A stretch of 64,000 nt of DNA. Origin: Hyphomicrobiales bacterium (GTDB lineage Bacteria; Pseudomonadota; Alphaproteobacteria; Rhizobiales; Rhizobiaceae). The position numbers and the translations under genes are program-made. The notes under the pieces were generated by a model. That model was not told the DNA's origin. It searched no databases and saw only the letters and a list, made by a program, of their open reading frames with translations. This document shows positions 1 to 7,361 of this stretch, piece by piece. The stretch is taken from positions 248,001 to 312,000 of the forward strand of contig UBZP01000001.1 of NCBI GenBank assembly GCA_900469965.1, read 5' to 3'. Position 1 is the first letter of the stretch. The number at the start of each line of letters is the position of its first letter.

Positions 1-923
1 TGCTTGCGCTGTCATTGCTCTGGATCGTCGGGCGTCTCGGCTTCCTGCTGTCGGAAATGGTGCCGCCGATCGCCACCGCAGCCGCGACATCGGCCTATCT
101 CGTGGTGCTCGGCGCCTTCATCCTGTGTGAGCTTCTGACGTCCCGGCTCTGGTCCAGGCTCTGGGTCGTCGCGCCCATCCTGGGATTGATGCTGGCGGAT
201 GGTCTGCTGGTTTCCGGTGCCGCGCAGGGGCGGACCGGCCTCTGCGGCGTCCTGCTCTTTGCCCTGCTGATCAGCGCGATCGGCGGACGCGCGGTGCCCG
301 CCTTCACGCGCAGCTGGCTCGAACGGCGCAAGACTGTGACCGATTTTCGCGATGGCCGTTGGCTCGGCCGCCTGGGAATCGGCGCGCTCATGGCAGGCGG
401 GGTGGCGGCGCTCGCCGATGCGGGCACCGCTGCCGGGATCCTCCTCGTTCTCTCCGGAACCTTGCAACTCGCCCGCATGGCCGGCTGGCGGAGTTTTCGC
501 ACGGTGCACTATCCTGCCCTTCTGCTCCTCCATCTCGCCTGGCTCTGGCTCCCGGCCGGCCTGGCGCTGGCCGGCCTGGCGCTGCTGTCACCGCAGACCC
601 TGACGCTCCCTGCGGCGTTGCACGCGCTGACCATGGGGGCCATGGGAACGATGATGCTCGCCATCATGAGCCGCGCCGCCATGGCCCGGCAGGGCGACCG
701 GCTCGTGCTGTCGCCTGTGCTTGCGTCAGCCTTCGCCCTCGTCTGGCTGTCGGCCCTCATCAGGATCGCCGCCGGAAGCGCCACTGCGGAAACGCCACTG
801 CGGCTTGCAGCGCTCTTCTGGGTCGCCGGCTGGGCCCTCTTCCTCTGTGCCCACCTCCGGTCGCTGCTGCGTCCGGCGCCCAGGCCGGTGTTCAGCGCGC
901 GCATCGGCGCTCCTTCGCCATAA
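1..923 (+). CDS. nnrS: NnrS family heme-copper membrane protein (5' part outside window)
   Basis: The reading frame is open at the left edge (codons run from base 3), so only the C-terminal ~307 residues are present; NnrS proteins are usually about 400 residues. The visible part is a chain of hydrophobic helices with the family-typical segment GGRAVPAFTRSWL near residue 97 of the fragment. NnrS is an inner-membrane heme- and copper-binding protein linked to nitric oxide tolerance in denitrifiers. Its place beside nor and nap genes fits. It converges with ftrD (19 bp between the two stops). The family call is solid; the exact biochemical role is not settled in the literature. Confidence 0.85.
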   Translation, partial: LALSLLWIVGRLGFLLSEMVPPIATAAATSAYLVVLGAFILCELLTSRLWSRLWVVAPILGLMLADGLLVSGAAQGRTGLCGVLLFALLISAIGGRAVPAFTRSWLERRKTVTDFRDGRWLGRLGIGALMAGGVAALADAGTAAGILLVLSGTLQLARMAGWRSFRTVHYPALLLLHLAWLWLPAGLALAGLALLSPQTLTLPAALHALTMGAMGTMMLAIMSRAAMARQGDRLVLSPVLASAFALVWLSALIRIAAGSATAETPLRLAALFWVAGWALFLCAHLRSLLRPAPRPVFSARIGAPSP

Positions 924-942
924 CCGAAGAGATGCGCGCCGG

Positions 943-2340
943 CTACCAGACCCAGAAGAACAGGATCCACGCCCCGGCCGCGATCGCCCAGGCCAGCGAC
1001 AGGCAGGCCATCGCGGCGATGCGTCGAGCGCGGCTTGCCGTGTAGAGCGCGCTGACGCGCCATCCGAGATAGGCGCTCCAGACCGCAGCCAGAAGCAGAA
1101 AGCCCGCCCGCAACTCCGCGACGAAGGGGATGACGATGCCGTCCGACCGCAACTGGGTGACGGTCATTGCGGAGAGCCCGAGGAACAGGCCTGCCCCGGC
1201 GAGCGGGATCAGGGTCTGCGCCAGATGGTGAAAACGGCGGCCATCCCAGCGGCCAAGGCAACGGGCGGACAGGGCCACCGACAGCGAAAGCATGACCCCC
1301 AGGGCGATGGCGGAGATCAGGATATAGGTCAACAACAGCGCGCCATCGACGATCGTCAGGACGTCGTTGCGCCCCGGATAATTGGTCAGGATCCACCAGG
1401 GCAGCGCCTGTTCGAGCGGCGCCACCCATCCGATGTCGATCAAATACAACCCCAGCGCCTGCTTTGCGGAAACGAACCAGGGGCTTGCGCTCCAGTGGAA
1501 GGCGCCGACCGCCAGGCCCAGCAGGCCCGCCAGGATCAGGACCGTCTCGGCCGGCTTCGGCGTGGAGCCCGCGACGTGGATGATCTCGTGGTTCGGCGAC
1601 CGACGCGTCAGCGAAATGGCGCCGCGGAAGCCGCTGCAGCGGCCGCACATGTGGCAGTCGCTCGCCCCCCGCATCGTCCGCAACGGTACGAGCGGCGCAC
1701 ACTCGACCGCGCCCGGCTTCTCGCCCCGCTCCTGCGACAGCCGCCAGAGAAAGGGATCGGAACGGAAATGCAGCGGGGCCAGCTTGGCCATCAGGGCGAA
1801 GACGCCCCCGACCGGGCAGAGATAGCGGCACCAGACGCGCTTGTTGCGGCCATAGGCATAGCCGACCGCCATCGCCGCCACGGTCGATCCGCCGAGGATG
1901 AGGGCCACGGGCTTCGGGTACTGATAAACGCTCGTCATCTGGCCGTAGACGGTCGTCAGCGCGAATGCCGTCGTCGGCCAGCCGGACCATTGCAGCCATT
2001 TCGGGATCGCGCCGCCCCGGCCGTGCCGGCTGGCGAACTCCGAGAGCGAGCCTTCCGGGCAGAGCAGGCCGCACCACATGCGCCCGACCAAAGCGGTGCC
2101 GAGGATGACGAAGGGCCACCAGATGCCCCAGAACATCAGTTGCGCGAAGCGGGTGAGGTTGTTCCACACGGTGGCGGTGCGGTCCGGCAACGGCAGCCAC
2201 AGCGGCACGACGAGAAGGCACAGATAGAGCACCACCACCGCCCATTGGGCCCGTTGTATGTGACGGCGATGGCGGAACAGCCAGTCGCCGATCCGTCTCC
2301 ACGGATCGGCCCGCAATGGTGGCGCATGGTACATGTTCAT
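943..2340 (-). CDS. ftrD: FtrD, membrane polyferredoxin of the ferrous iron transporter
   Basis: The 465-residue protein is a NapH/CcoG-like membrane ferredoxin: N-terminal helix at about 32-50, two CxxxCP motifs in membrane loops (C90/C94 and C171/C175), and a C-x2-C-x2-C cluster at C229, C232 and C235, followed by several more helices. In Brucella-type FtrABCD the fourth protein is a ferredoxin-like membrane protein thought to take electrons away from Fe(II) oxidation during uptake. The ATG overlaps the TGA of ftrC (ATGA), showing translational coupling. The family is certain; the FtrD role is taken from gene order and known ftrABCD systems. Confidence 0.85.
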   Translation of the reverse strand: MNMYHAPPLRADPWRRIGDWLFRHRRHIQRAQWAVVVLYLCLLVVPLWLPLPDRTATVWNNLTRFAQLMFWGIWWPFVILGTALVGRMWCGLLCPEGSLSEFASRHGRGGAIPKWLQWSGWPTTAFALTTVYGQMTSVYQYPKPVALILGGSTVAAMAVGYAYGRNKRVWCRYLCPVGGVFALMAKLAPLHFRSDPFLWRLSQERGEKPGAVECAPLVPLRTMRGASDCHMCGRCSGFRGAISLTRRSPNHEIIHVAGSTPKPAETVLILAGLLGLAVGAFHWSASPWFVSAKQALGLYLIDIGWVAPLEQALPWWILTNYPGRNDVLTIVDGALLLTYILISAIALGVMLSLSVALSARCLGRWDGRRFHHLAQTLIPLAGAGLFLGLSAMTVTQLRSDGIVIPFVAELRAGFLLLAAVWSAYLGWRVSALYTASRARRIAAMACLSLAWAIAAGAWILFFWVW

Positions 2341-3182
2341 GACACGGCCGCAGCCCTTCGCGGCAGCCAGGACCCGAGCAGGCTGACGACGAACCAGTAG
2401 CCGCCGAAGACGATCACCGGCAGCAATTCCGGCCGGGCGCGATAGCCGGTGAGGGTGGCGAGCAAGCCGCCGACGCCGCGCGCGTCGTCCAGGAGCCAGG
2501 ACGTATCCCACAAGGGCTGCGAGAGCGGCGACAGAACGTCCAGCGAAATCAGCCTGTCGAGGCCATTCATCAGGAGCGAGCCGGCGAGGACCAACAGCAT
2601 CGCCTCGCTGACGCGGAAGAACGCCTTCCAGCTCAGCGCGCGGGCGCCGAACTGCAGGGCGACATAGAGGCCGATCGCCGCGGCGAACCCGAGCCCGGCG
2701 GCGGTCACCGCCGCGAGATCGACGCCGCGTCCGGACGAGGCGAGGATGCCGTAGAGAAAGATCGTCGTCTCGCTGCCTTCGCGCGCGATGGCCAGCGCCG
2801 GGATCAGCAGCAGTCCCCAGCCGCTGGCGGCAGACAGGGCCTGGCTGGCACGCCCCTCCAATGCCCGCCGCGCACCCGGACCCTGCCGCCGCATCCAGTA
2901 GACCATCTGCAGGATGAGCGCTGCGGCGACGAGCACCATCGTCGCCTGGAAATAGTCCTGGCGGTCGCCGTCGAGCCACTCGCCGACGAAGAGGATCACG
3001 CAGGCGATCAACAGGGCCGCCAGCAAGCCGGTGACGATGCCGGCGCGCAGCCAGAGCGCACCCCTCGTCCTGTCTGCGGCCGGCTGGCGCTGCAGCCAGG
3101 CATGCAGGACGCCGATGACCAGCAGTGCCTCCACGCTCTCGCGCCATACGACGAGGGCAATCTGGATCATGGTGCCTGACAT
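2337..3182 (-). CDS. ftrC: FtrC, FTR1-family iron permease
   Basis: This is a 281-residue polytopic permease of the FTR1 family. The two iron-binding REXXE motifs are visible: RESVE at residues 14-18 and REGSE at 134-138, each at the start of a membrane helix. FTR1 permeases move iron across the inner membrane after Fe(II) is oxidised by a partner. It is third in the ftrA-B-C-D order, 11 bp downstream of ftrB and overlapping ftrD by 4 bp. The length is normal for bacterial Ftr1/EfeU proteins. Confidence 0.93.
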   Translation of the reverse strand: MSGTMIQIALVVWRESVEALLVIGVLHAWLQRQPAADRTRGALWLRAGIVTGLLAALLIACVILFVGEWLDGDRQDYFQATMVLVAAALILQMVYWMRRQGPGARRALEGRASQALSAASGWGLLLIPALAIAREGSETTIFLYGILASSGRGVDLAAVTAAGLGFAAAIGLYVALQFGARALSWKAFFRVSEAMLLVLAGSLLMNGLDRLISLDVLSPLSQPLWDTSWLLDDARGVGGLLATLTGYRARPELLPVIVFGGYWFVVSLLGSWLPRRAAAVS

Positions 3183-3193
3183 CGGTCCGTTCC

Positions 3194-3535
3194 TTACCTG
3201 GCAATCAGCCTTGCCGGCGGCATATCGAGGTGGAAATCGTCGAAGAACTCGTATTCGCCCGGATCCAGCCTGCGGATGACGATGAAACTGGACGCACCGG
3301 GGCCCAGCACCTTCTCCTTGCGGAGGACGATGCTCTCGAACTCGACGGGGCTTTCGCCGACGTTGTGAAGCTCGAGCTTGAAGCGCGTGTCGGCCGGCAC
3401 GACGAGCTCGGACGGCGCGATCGCGCCGTCCTTGAACTCGATGACGAAGACGGGATCGTCGTCGGCGCGGGCGCTGCCGATCGATGCCGCCAGGGGGAGG
3501 ACGGTCGCGAGAAGGGTCGCAACCAGCCGGCGCAT
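3194..3535 (-). CDS. ftrB: FtrB, periplasmic cupredoxin-like protein
   Basis: A 113-residue exported protein with a signal peptide (about residues 1-24, ending SARA) and a single cupredoxin-like domain related to the EfeO N-terminal domain. FtrB of Brucella-type systems is a cupredoxin believed to oxidise Fe(II) for the Ftr1 permease. The gene ends 11 bp before ftrC and starts 1 bp after the ftrA stop. I do not see a classic type-1 copper ligand set (no cysteine in the mature chain), so the redox chemistry is inferred from family and context. Confidence 0.8.
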   Translation of the reverse strand: MRRLVATLLATVLPLAASIGSARADDDPVFVIEFKDGAIAPSELVVPADTRFKLELHNVGESPVEFESIVLRKEKVLGPGASSFIVIRRLDPGEYEFFDDFHLDMPPARLIAR

Positions 3536-3536
3536 C

Positions 3537-4082
3537 TCAATACCCGCCCTTCTTGCCGGTGCCGGTGAAGGCGAATTCGTAGGACAAGGTCACGGGTTCG
3601 GGCCAGGGGGCGACGCCCGTCTCCTTGTCGACATGCCGGCCGAAATGGCCGTGCCCTTCGGCGCTGCTGTTGACGACGAGCTCCAGGCGGTACTTGCCGG
3701 GCCCCTTCAGCTTGACGTTGTCGCCGTAGTGGGGACCGTCGCTCGCCACCATGGTCATGAGGGTGCCGCTGACCTCCTGTCCGTCGTCGATCCTGGTCAG
3801 CCGATAATCGATGGCAAGGTTCGGCAGCCAGTCACCTTCGGCAAAGCCGTTCGTGTTGTCCGCGGTGGCGTGGATGTCGGCCTCCAGGTGGATATCGGTC
3901 TCGCTGGCCGGCGCCATCATGCCTTCCGGCTCCATTTCGATCGGCTGGAGATAGACGGCCGCGATCTCCATGCCACTGACGAGCTTCGGCTCACCGATCG
4001 GATACTCCGCAGCGAAGGCGGACTGGAGCGGCAGGCCGAGAAGGCCGATGCCGGCGAGGGAAAGCGAGCGAGATAGGCGCAT
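3537..4082 (-). CDS. ftrA: FtrA, P19-type periplasmic iron-binding protein
   Basis: A 181-residue exported protein of the P19/FetP/Tpd family. The signal peptide covers about residues 1-24. Metal-ligand-type residues typical of P19 are seen: a Met/Glu-rich stretch MEPEGMM, HLEADIHA, and EGHGHFGRHVD. P19 proteins bind copper and iron and hand Fe(II) to an FTR1 permease. It is the first gene of ftrABCD. A 22-bp perfect inverted repeat lies 9-30 bp before its ATG, and an Fnr/FixK-type box is centred about 70 bp upstream. Confidence 0.9.
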   Translation of the reverse strand: MRLSRSLSLAGIGLLGLPLQSAFAAEYPIGEPKLVSGMEIAAVYLQPIEMEPEGMMAPASETDIHLEADIHATADNTNGFAEGDWLPNLAIDYRLTRIDDGQEVSGTLMTMVASDGPHYGDNVKLKGPGKYRLELVVNSSAEGHGHFGRHVDKETGVAPWPEPVTLSYEFAFTGTGKKGGY

Positions 4083-4090
4083 GAGATGTC

Positions 4091-4112
4091 CCCGTTAATA
4101 TGAGATAACGGG
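4091..4112. repeat. Perfect 7-bp inverted repeat before ftrA
   Basis: CCCGTTA, 8 bp, TAACGGG: both arms match exactly. It lies between the ftrA start and the Fnr-type box, in the probable 5' leader. It could be a repressor operator (for example metal-responsive) or an mRNA hairpin masking the start region. It does not resemble the Irr, RirA or Mur consensus sequences I know. Confidence 0.55.
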
Positions 4113-4144
4113 TCATGTTTATGCGCGATCAGGGGCAGCACTGT

Positions 4145-4158
4145 TTGCTCTGGATCAA
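4145..4158 (-). promoter_or_regulatory. Fnr/FixK-type box upstream of ftrABCD
   Basis: On the minus strand the site reads TTGAT-CCAG-AGCAA: the first half matches the TTGAT-N4-ATCAA consensus fully and the second has one mismatch. It is embedded in an 18-bp palindrome GTTTG-N8-CAAAC. The centre is about 70 bp upstream of the ftrA ATG, fitting a site near -41.5 with a short leader. It suggests induction at low oxygen, when Fe(II) is soluble. Confidence 0.6.
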
Positions 4159-4197
4159 ACAGCTACGATTTTCGGATCGGACCGGTCGCCGGGACGG

Positions 4198-4353
4198 CTA
4201 TTGCTGCACGAACAGCACCGCGGCGATCGCAACCGAAAACAGCACGGCCGCGACCGCGCTGTAGCGCTGCAGCACGCCCATCCGATGGAGCGCGACCGCA
4301 AAGACGATGATGATCGGCGTGGCCACGAGCAGGCCGGCTTGAGCGTCAGACAT
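4198..4353 (-). CDS. Small two-helix membrane protein divergent from norE (unrecognised)
   Basis: A 51-residue protein beginning MSDAQAGLLV, with two hydrophobic helices (about residues 6-23 and 30-49) and a short basic loop containing HRMG and RYS. The start was chosen for an AGGA ribosome site 9 bp upstream of the ATG; a longer reading to 4449 would run through the regulatory box. I do not recognise the family. Its ATG lies about 60 bp from the centre of the NnrR-type box that is 63 bp from the norE ATG on the other side, so it is probably an NO-responsive membrane protein. No function is assigned. Confidence 0.6.
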   Translation of the reverse strand: MSDAQAGLLVATPIIIVFAVALHRMGVLQRYSAVAAVLFSVAIAAVLFVQQ

Positions 4354-4406
4354 TCTGATCAGTCCTATCGATTGAGCCGATCCTATCCGCCCGGCGATGT
4401 CGTTCT

Positions 4407-4420
4407 TTGCGAAAGCGCAA
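4407..4420. promoter_or_regulatory. NnrR/Fnr-type box between norE and the 51-aa gene
   Basis: TTGCG-AAAG-CGCAA is a perfect palindrome of the TTG-N8-CAA class used by Crp/Fnr-family regulators of denitrification (NnrR/Dnr/FixK). Its centre is 63 bp from the norE ATG and 60 bp from the ATG of the divergent small gene, so one dimer could drive both promoters. Confidence 0.75.
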
Positions 4421-4476
4421 AGATCGGACCGCCCCGAGGTGCCAAGCATCCGGTGGAACAGAGCCGGAGATCCAGA

Positions 4477-5028
4477 ATGACCGTGGCGCAGCTATCCCAG
4501 GACGATGCCTCCGACGAAGGCGGCGACCTGCTTCTATGGATCCTCGTCTTTAGCGAGCTCGCCGCCTTCGGGATCCTCCTCGGCGGATTCCTCGTCATGT
4601 CCCTGATTCATCCGGAAAGCTTCGGCGCGGCGAAGCTGCACCTGTCGGCGCGCCTGGCCGGCTTCAATACGGTCGTCCTGCTCGCCAGCGGCTGGCAGGC
4701 GGCGCTGGCGGCCCGCGCAGGCGCCAGCGTCGGGCAGCAGCGCATCGCGCTCCTCATCGCCGCCGCACTCGGCTTCGTGTTCGTCGCTCTGAAAGCGCTG
4801 GAATACGGCGCGGAGCTGCCATTTGCGGGAGACGACCGGTTTGCGACCTTCTTCGAGCTCTACTTCATGATCACCGGCTTTCATCTCGCGCATGTCGCCT
4901 TCGTCGCCGGCCTGTTCGTCGTGGCGGCCCTGCGGCCGGTGCGGGCCAACATCGTGATGCTGACGACCGTCTGGCACGTGATCGACATCGTCTGGCTCGT
5001 CATGTTCCCGCTGATCTACTTCGGGTGA
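4477..5028 (+). CDS. norE: NorE, nitric oxide reductase accessory membrane protein
   Basis: A 183-residue protein of the cytochrome-c-oxidase subunit III family with five predicted helices. Family-typical segments are WILVFSELAAFGILLGGF near the N terminus and ELYFMITGFHLAHVAF near residue 130. NorE supports assembly or stability of the cNOR complex rather than catalysis. The ATG at 4477 follows a CGGAGA ribosome site and aligns with the family N terminus; reading further upstream would cross the NnrR-type box. norF follows after 5 bp. Confidence 0.9.
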   Translation: MTVAQLSQDDASDEGGDLLLWILVFSELAAFGILLGGFLVMSLIHPESFGAAKLHLSARLAGFNTVVLLASGWQAALAARAGASVGQQRIALLIAAALGFVFVALKALEYGAELPFAGDDRFATFFELYFMITGFHLAHVAFVAGLFVVAALRPVRANIVMLTTVWHVIDIVWLVMFPLIYFG

Positions 5029-5033
5029 GACCC

Positions 5034-5312
5034 ATGAACCCCAAGACCTCCGGCTCGCTGTTTGCCAGCACCAACTGGATTTTGATGATGGGTGTCGTCT
5101 CCGGCATCATCTCCGCGCAATGGAAGCACGAGGCGCTACCGATCGTCGCACTGGCCGCGATAGTGCTGCTGACGGTGTTCAAGGCCCGCCTCATCATCCT
5201 CGACTTCATGCACCTGCGCGAACGGCCGGCGCTCGCTGCGGCGCTGCTTGCCTGGCCGATCCTGTTCTGCATCGCCGTCCTGGCGAAGATCGCGGTCCCC
5301 GCCCTGTTCTAG
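5034..5312 (+). CDS. norF: NorF, nitric oxide reductase accessory membrane protein
   Basis: A 92-residue inner-membrane protein with three hydrophobic segments (about 12-30, 36-55 and 68-90), of the cytochrome-c-oxidase-subunit-IV-like NorF family. It works with NorE in maturation or function of cNOR. The chosen ATG starts MNPKTSGSLF, 5 bp after the norE stop; a GTG at 5025 overlapping norE is a possible alternative. The gene is typical in length. Confidence 0.85.
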   Translation: MNPKTSGSLFASTNWILMMGVVSGIISAQWKHEALPIVALAAIVLLTVFKARLIILDFMHLRERPALAAALLAWPILFCIAVLAKIAVPALF

Positions 5313-5343
5313 CGCCGGCTTCGTCTTCCCAACGCGTTCTTGT

Positions 5344-5357
5344 TTGCAAAATCACAA
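5344..5357 (+). promoter_or_regulatory. NnrR/Fnr-type box upstream of norC
   Basis: TTGCA-AAAT-CACAA keeps the TTG-N8-CAA frame with one imperfect pair. It lies in the 171-bp gap between norF and norC, about 133 bp before the norC ATG. It suggests norCBQD has its own NO- or oxygen-controlled promoter besides read-through from norEF. Confidence 0.6.
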
Positions 5358-5483
5358 AGAAGAGCGCCGGGAAAAACCTCAATAAACTGAAGGTCGTATG
5401 CGCCACATTGCTCCCGGCTGCCGGCGAAGATCCTCGCTGCAGGCCGCGGTTCGATGCGGCCCGCAATTCAAGGGGACCTCCGA

Positions 5484-5936
5484 ATGGCTGAACGCCTGAC
5501 AAAGACAGGGGCCCGAAACGTCTTCTACGGCGGCTCGGCGTTCTTCTTCGCAATATTCATCGGGCTCACCGCCCATAGCCACTACTACATGCGCACGACA
5601 TCCACGGATGAGACGACGCTGACGGACTCCGTCGCCCGCGGCAAGCACGTGTGGGAAAAGAACTCCTGTATCAACTGCCACACGCTGCTCGGCGAAGGCG
5701 CCTACTTCGCGCCGGAACTCGGCAACGTGTGGAAGCGCTGGGGCGGCGACACCGACCCGGAAACCGCCCGCGAGACGCTGAAGGGCTGGATGGCCGCGCA
5801 GCCCTCCGGGATCGAGGGCCGGCGCCAGATGCCCCAGTTCAATCTCACCGAGCAGGAGCTGAACGATCTGGCGGACTTCCTGGAATGGACCAGCCGCATC
5901 AAGACGCAGAGCTGGCCGCCGAACGATGCCGGTTGA
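5484..5936 (+). CDS. norC: NorC, cytochrome c subunit of nitric oxide reductase
   Basis: A 150-residue membrane-anchored c-type cytochrome. One N-terminal helix (about residues 13-33) anchors it in the inner membrane. The heme motif is C62-I-N-C65-H66, and M116 in RRQMPQF is the likely sixth ligand. NorC passes electrons from periplasmic cytochrome c or cupredoxin to NorB. The start ATG at 5484 gives the normal N terminus. norB follows after 21 bp. Confidence 0.96.
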   Translation: MAERLTKTGARNVFYGGSAFFFAIFIGLTAHSHYYMRTTSTDETTLTDSVARGKHVWEKNSCINCHTLLGEGAYFAPELGNVWKRWGGDTDPETARETLKGWMAAQPSGIEGRRQMPQFNLTEQELNDLADFLEWTSRIKTQSWPPNDAG

Positions 5937-5957
5937 TCAGGGGAAAGGAAGACTGAG

Positions 5958-7304
5958 ATGAAGTATCAAACGCAAAAGGTCGCCATGCTGTATTTCTACG
6001 GCGCGCTCGGCCTGTTTCTCGCCCAGGTCCTGTTCGGCGTCCTCGCGGGCACGATCTACGTCCTGCCCAACACGCTCTCCGAACTGCTGCCCTTCAACAT
6101 CGTCCGCATGGTGCACACCAATGCCCTGATCGTCTGGCTGCTGATGGGCTTCATGGGGGCGACCTACTACCTGCTGCCGGAAGAGGCCGAGACCGAACTC
6201 TACAGCACCAGGATCGCCGTGGTGCAGTTCTGGCTCTTCCTCGTCGCCGCCGCGATCGCCGTGGTCGGCTACCTGCTGCACATCCACGAGGGCCGCGAGT
6301 TTCTCGAGCAACCCTTCGCGATCAAGGTCGGCATCGTCGTCGTCGCGCTGATGTTCCTCTACAACGTGACGCTGACGATCCTGAAGGGCCGCAAGACGGT
6401 CGTGACCAACATCCTGGTCTTCGGGCTCTGGGGTGTCGCGATCTTCTTCCTGTTCGCCTTCTACAACCCGGCCAACCTGGCGCTCGACAAGATGTACTGG
6501 TGGTACGTCGTGCACCTGTGGGTCGAAGGCGTGTGGGAGCTGATCATGGCTTCCGTCCTGGCGTTCCTGATGATCAAGCTGAACGGCATCGACCGCGAGG
6601 TCGTCGAGAAGTGGCTCTACGTCATCGTCGGCCTGGCGCTGTTCTCGGGCATCCTCGGCACCGGCCACCACTATTACTGGATCGGCGCCCCGGGCTACTG
6701 GCAGTGGATCGGCTCGCTGTTCTCCACCCTCGAGGTCGCCCCCTTCTTCACCATGGTCGTCTTCACCTTCGTGATGACCTGGAAGGCTGGCCGCAAGCAT
6801 CCGAACCGCGCAGCGCTGCTCTGGTCGATCGGCTGCTCGGTGATGGCGTTCTTCGGCGCCGGCGTCTGGGGCTTCCTGCACACCCTGTCGTCGGTGAACT
6901 ACTACACCCACGGCACGCAGGTCACCGCCGCCCACGGTCACCTCGCCTTCTTCGGCGCCTACGTGATGCTCAACCTCGCCATCATGGCCTATGCGGTGCC
7001 GGAGATCCGCGGCCGCGCGCCCTACAACCAGTGGCTCTCGATCGCAAGCTTCTGGATCATGTGCACGGCCATGTCGGTGATGACTTTCGCGCTGACCTTT
7101 GCCGGCGTGCTGCAGGTCCACCTCCAGCGCGTGCTCGGCGAAGGCTACATGGACGTGCAGGACCAGCTGGCGATGTTCTACTGGATCAGGCTCGGCTCCG
7201 GCGTGTTCGTGCTGATCTCGGCGATGATGTTCCTCTGGGCGCTGTTCGTGCCGGGCAAGGCGCGCAATCCCAGCGTCGCCGCCACCGTGCAGCCCGCCGA
7301 ATGA
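5958..7304 (+). CDS. norB: NorB, catalytic subunit of nitric oxide reductase (cNOR)
   Basis: A 448-residue heme-copper-oxidase-family protein with about 12 helices that reduces 2 NO to N2O. Expected ligands are present: H53 and H328 for low-spin heme b, H326 for heme b3, and H186, H237 and H238 for the non-heme FeB, with E190 in HLWVEGVWE. The protein is short like cNOR (no quinol-oxidising N-terminal extension as in qNOR), consistent with NorC just upstream. It is followed after about 57 bp by norQ. Confidence 0.97.
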   Translation: MKYQTQKVAMLYFYGALGLFLAQVLFGVLAGTIYVLPNTLSELLPFNIVRMVHTNALIVWLLMGFMGATYYLLPEEAETELYSTRIAVVQFWLFLVAAAIAVVGYLLHIHEGREFLEQPFAIKVGIVVVALMFLYNVTLTILKGRKTVVTNILVFGLWGVAIFFLFAFYNPANLALDKMYWWYVVHLWVEGVWELIMASVLAFLMIKLNGIDREVVEKWLYVIVGLALFSGILGTGHHYYWIGAPGYWQWIGSLFSTLEVAPFFTMVVFTFVMTWKAGRKHPNRAALLWSIGCSVMAFFGAGVWGFLHTLSSVNYYTHGTQVTAAHGHLAFFGAYVMLNLAIMAYAVPEIRGRAPYNQWLSIASFWIMCTAMSVMTFALTFAGVLQVHLQRVLGEGYMDVQDQLAMFYWIRLGSGVFVLISAMMFLWALFVPGKARNPSVAATVQPAE

Positions 7305-7361
7305 ACGATGCGGCTCCGGCACCGCCGGAGCCGCGCTCTCCCTTCCTCAAGGAAACCCGTC

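Noticed and set aside
5937-7322. A 461-residue open frame antisense to norB
   Set aside because: It is rich in D, H, E, R and G with no domain, and mirrors the codon bias of norB. It is a high-GC shadow.
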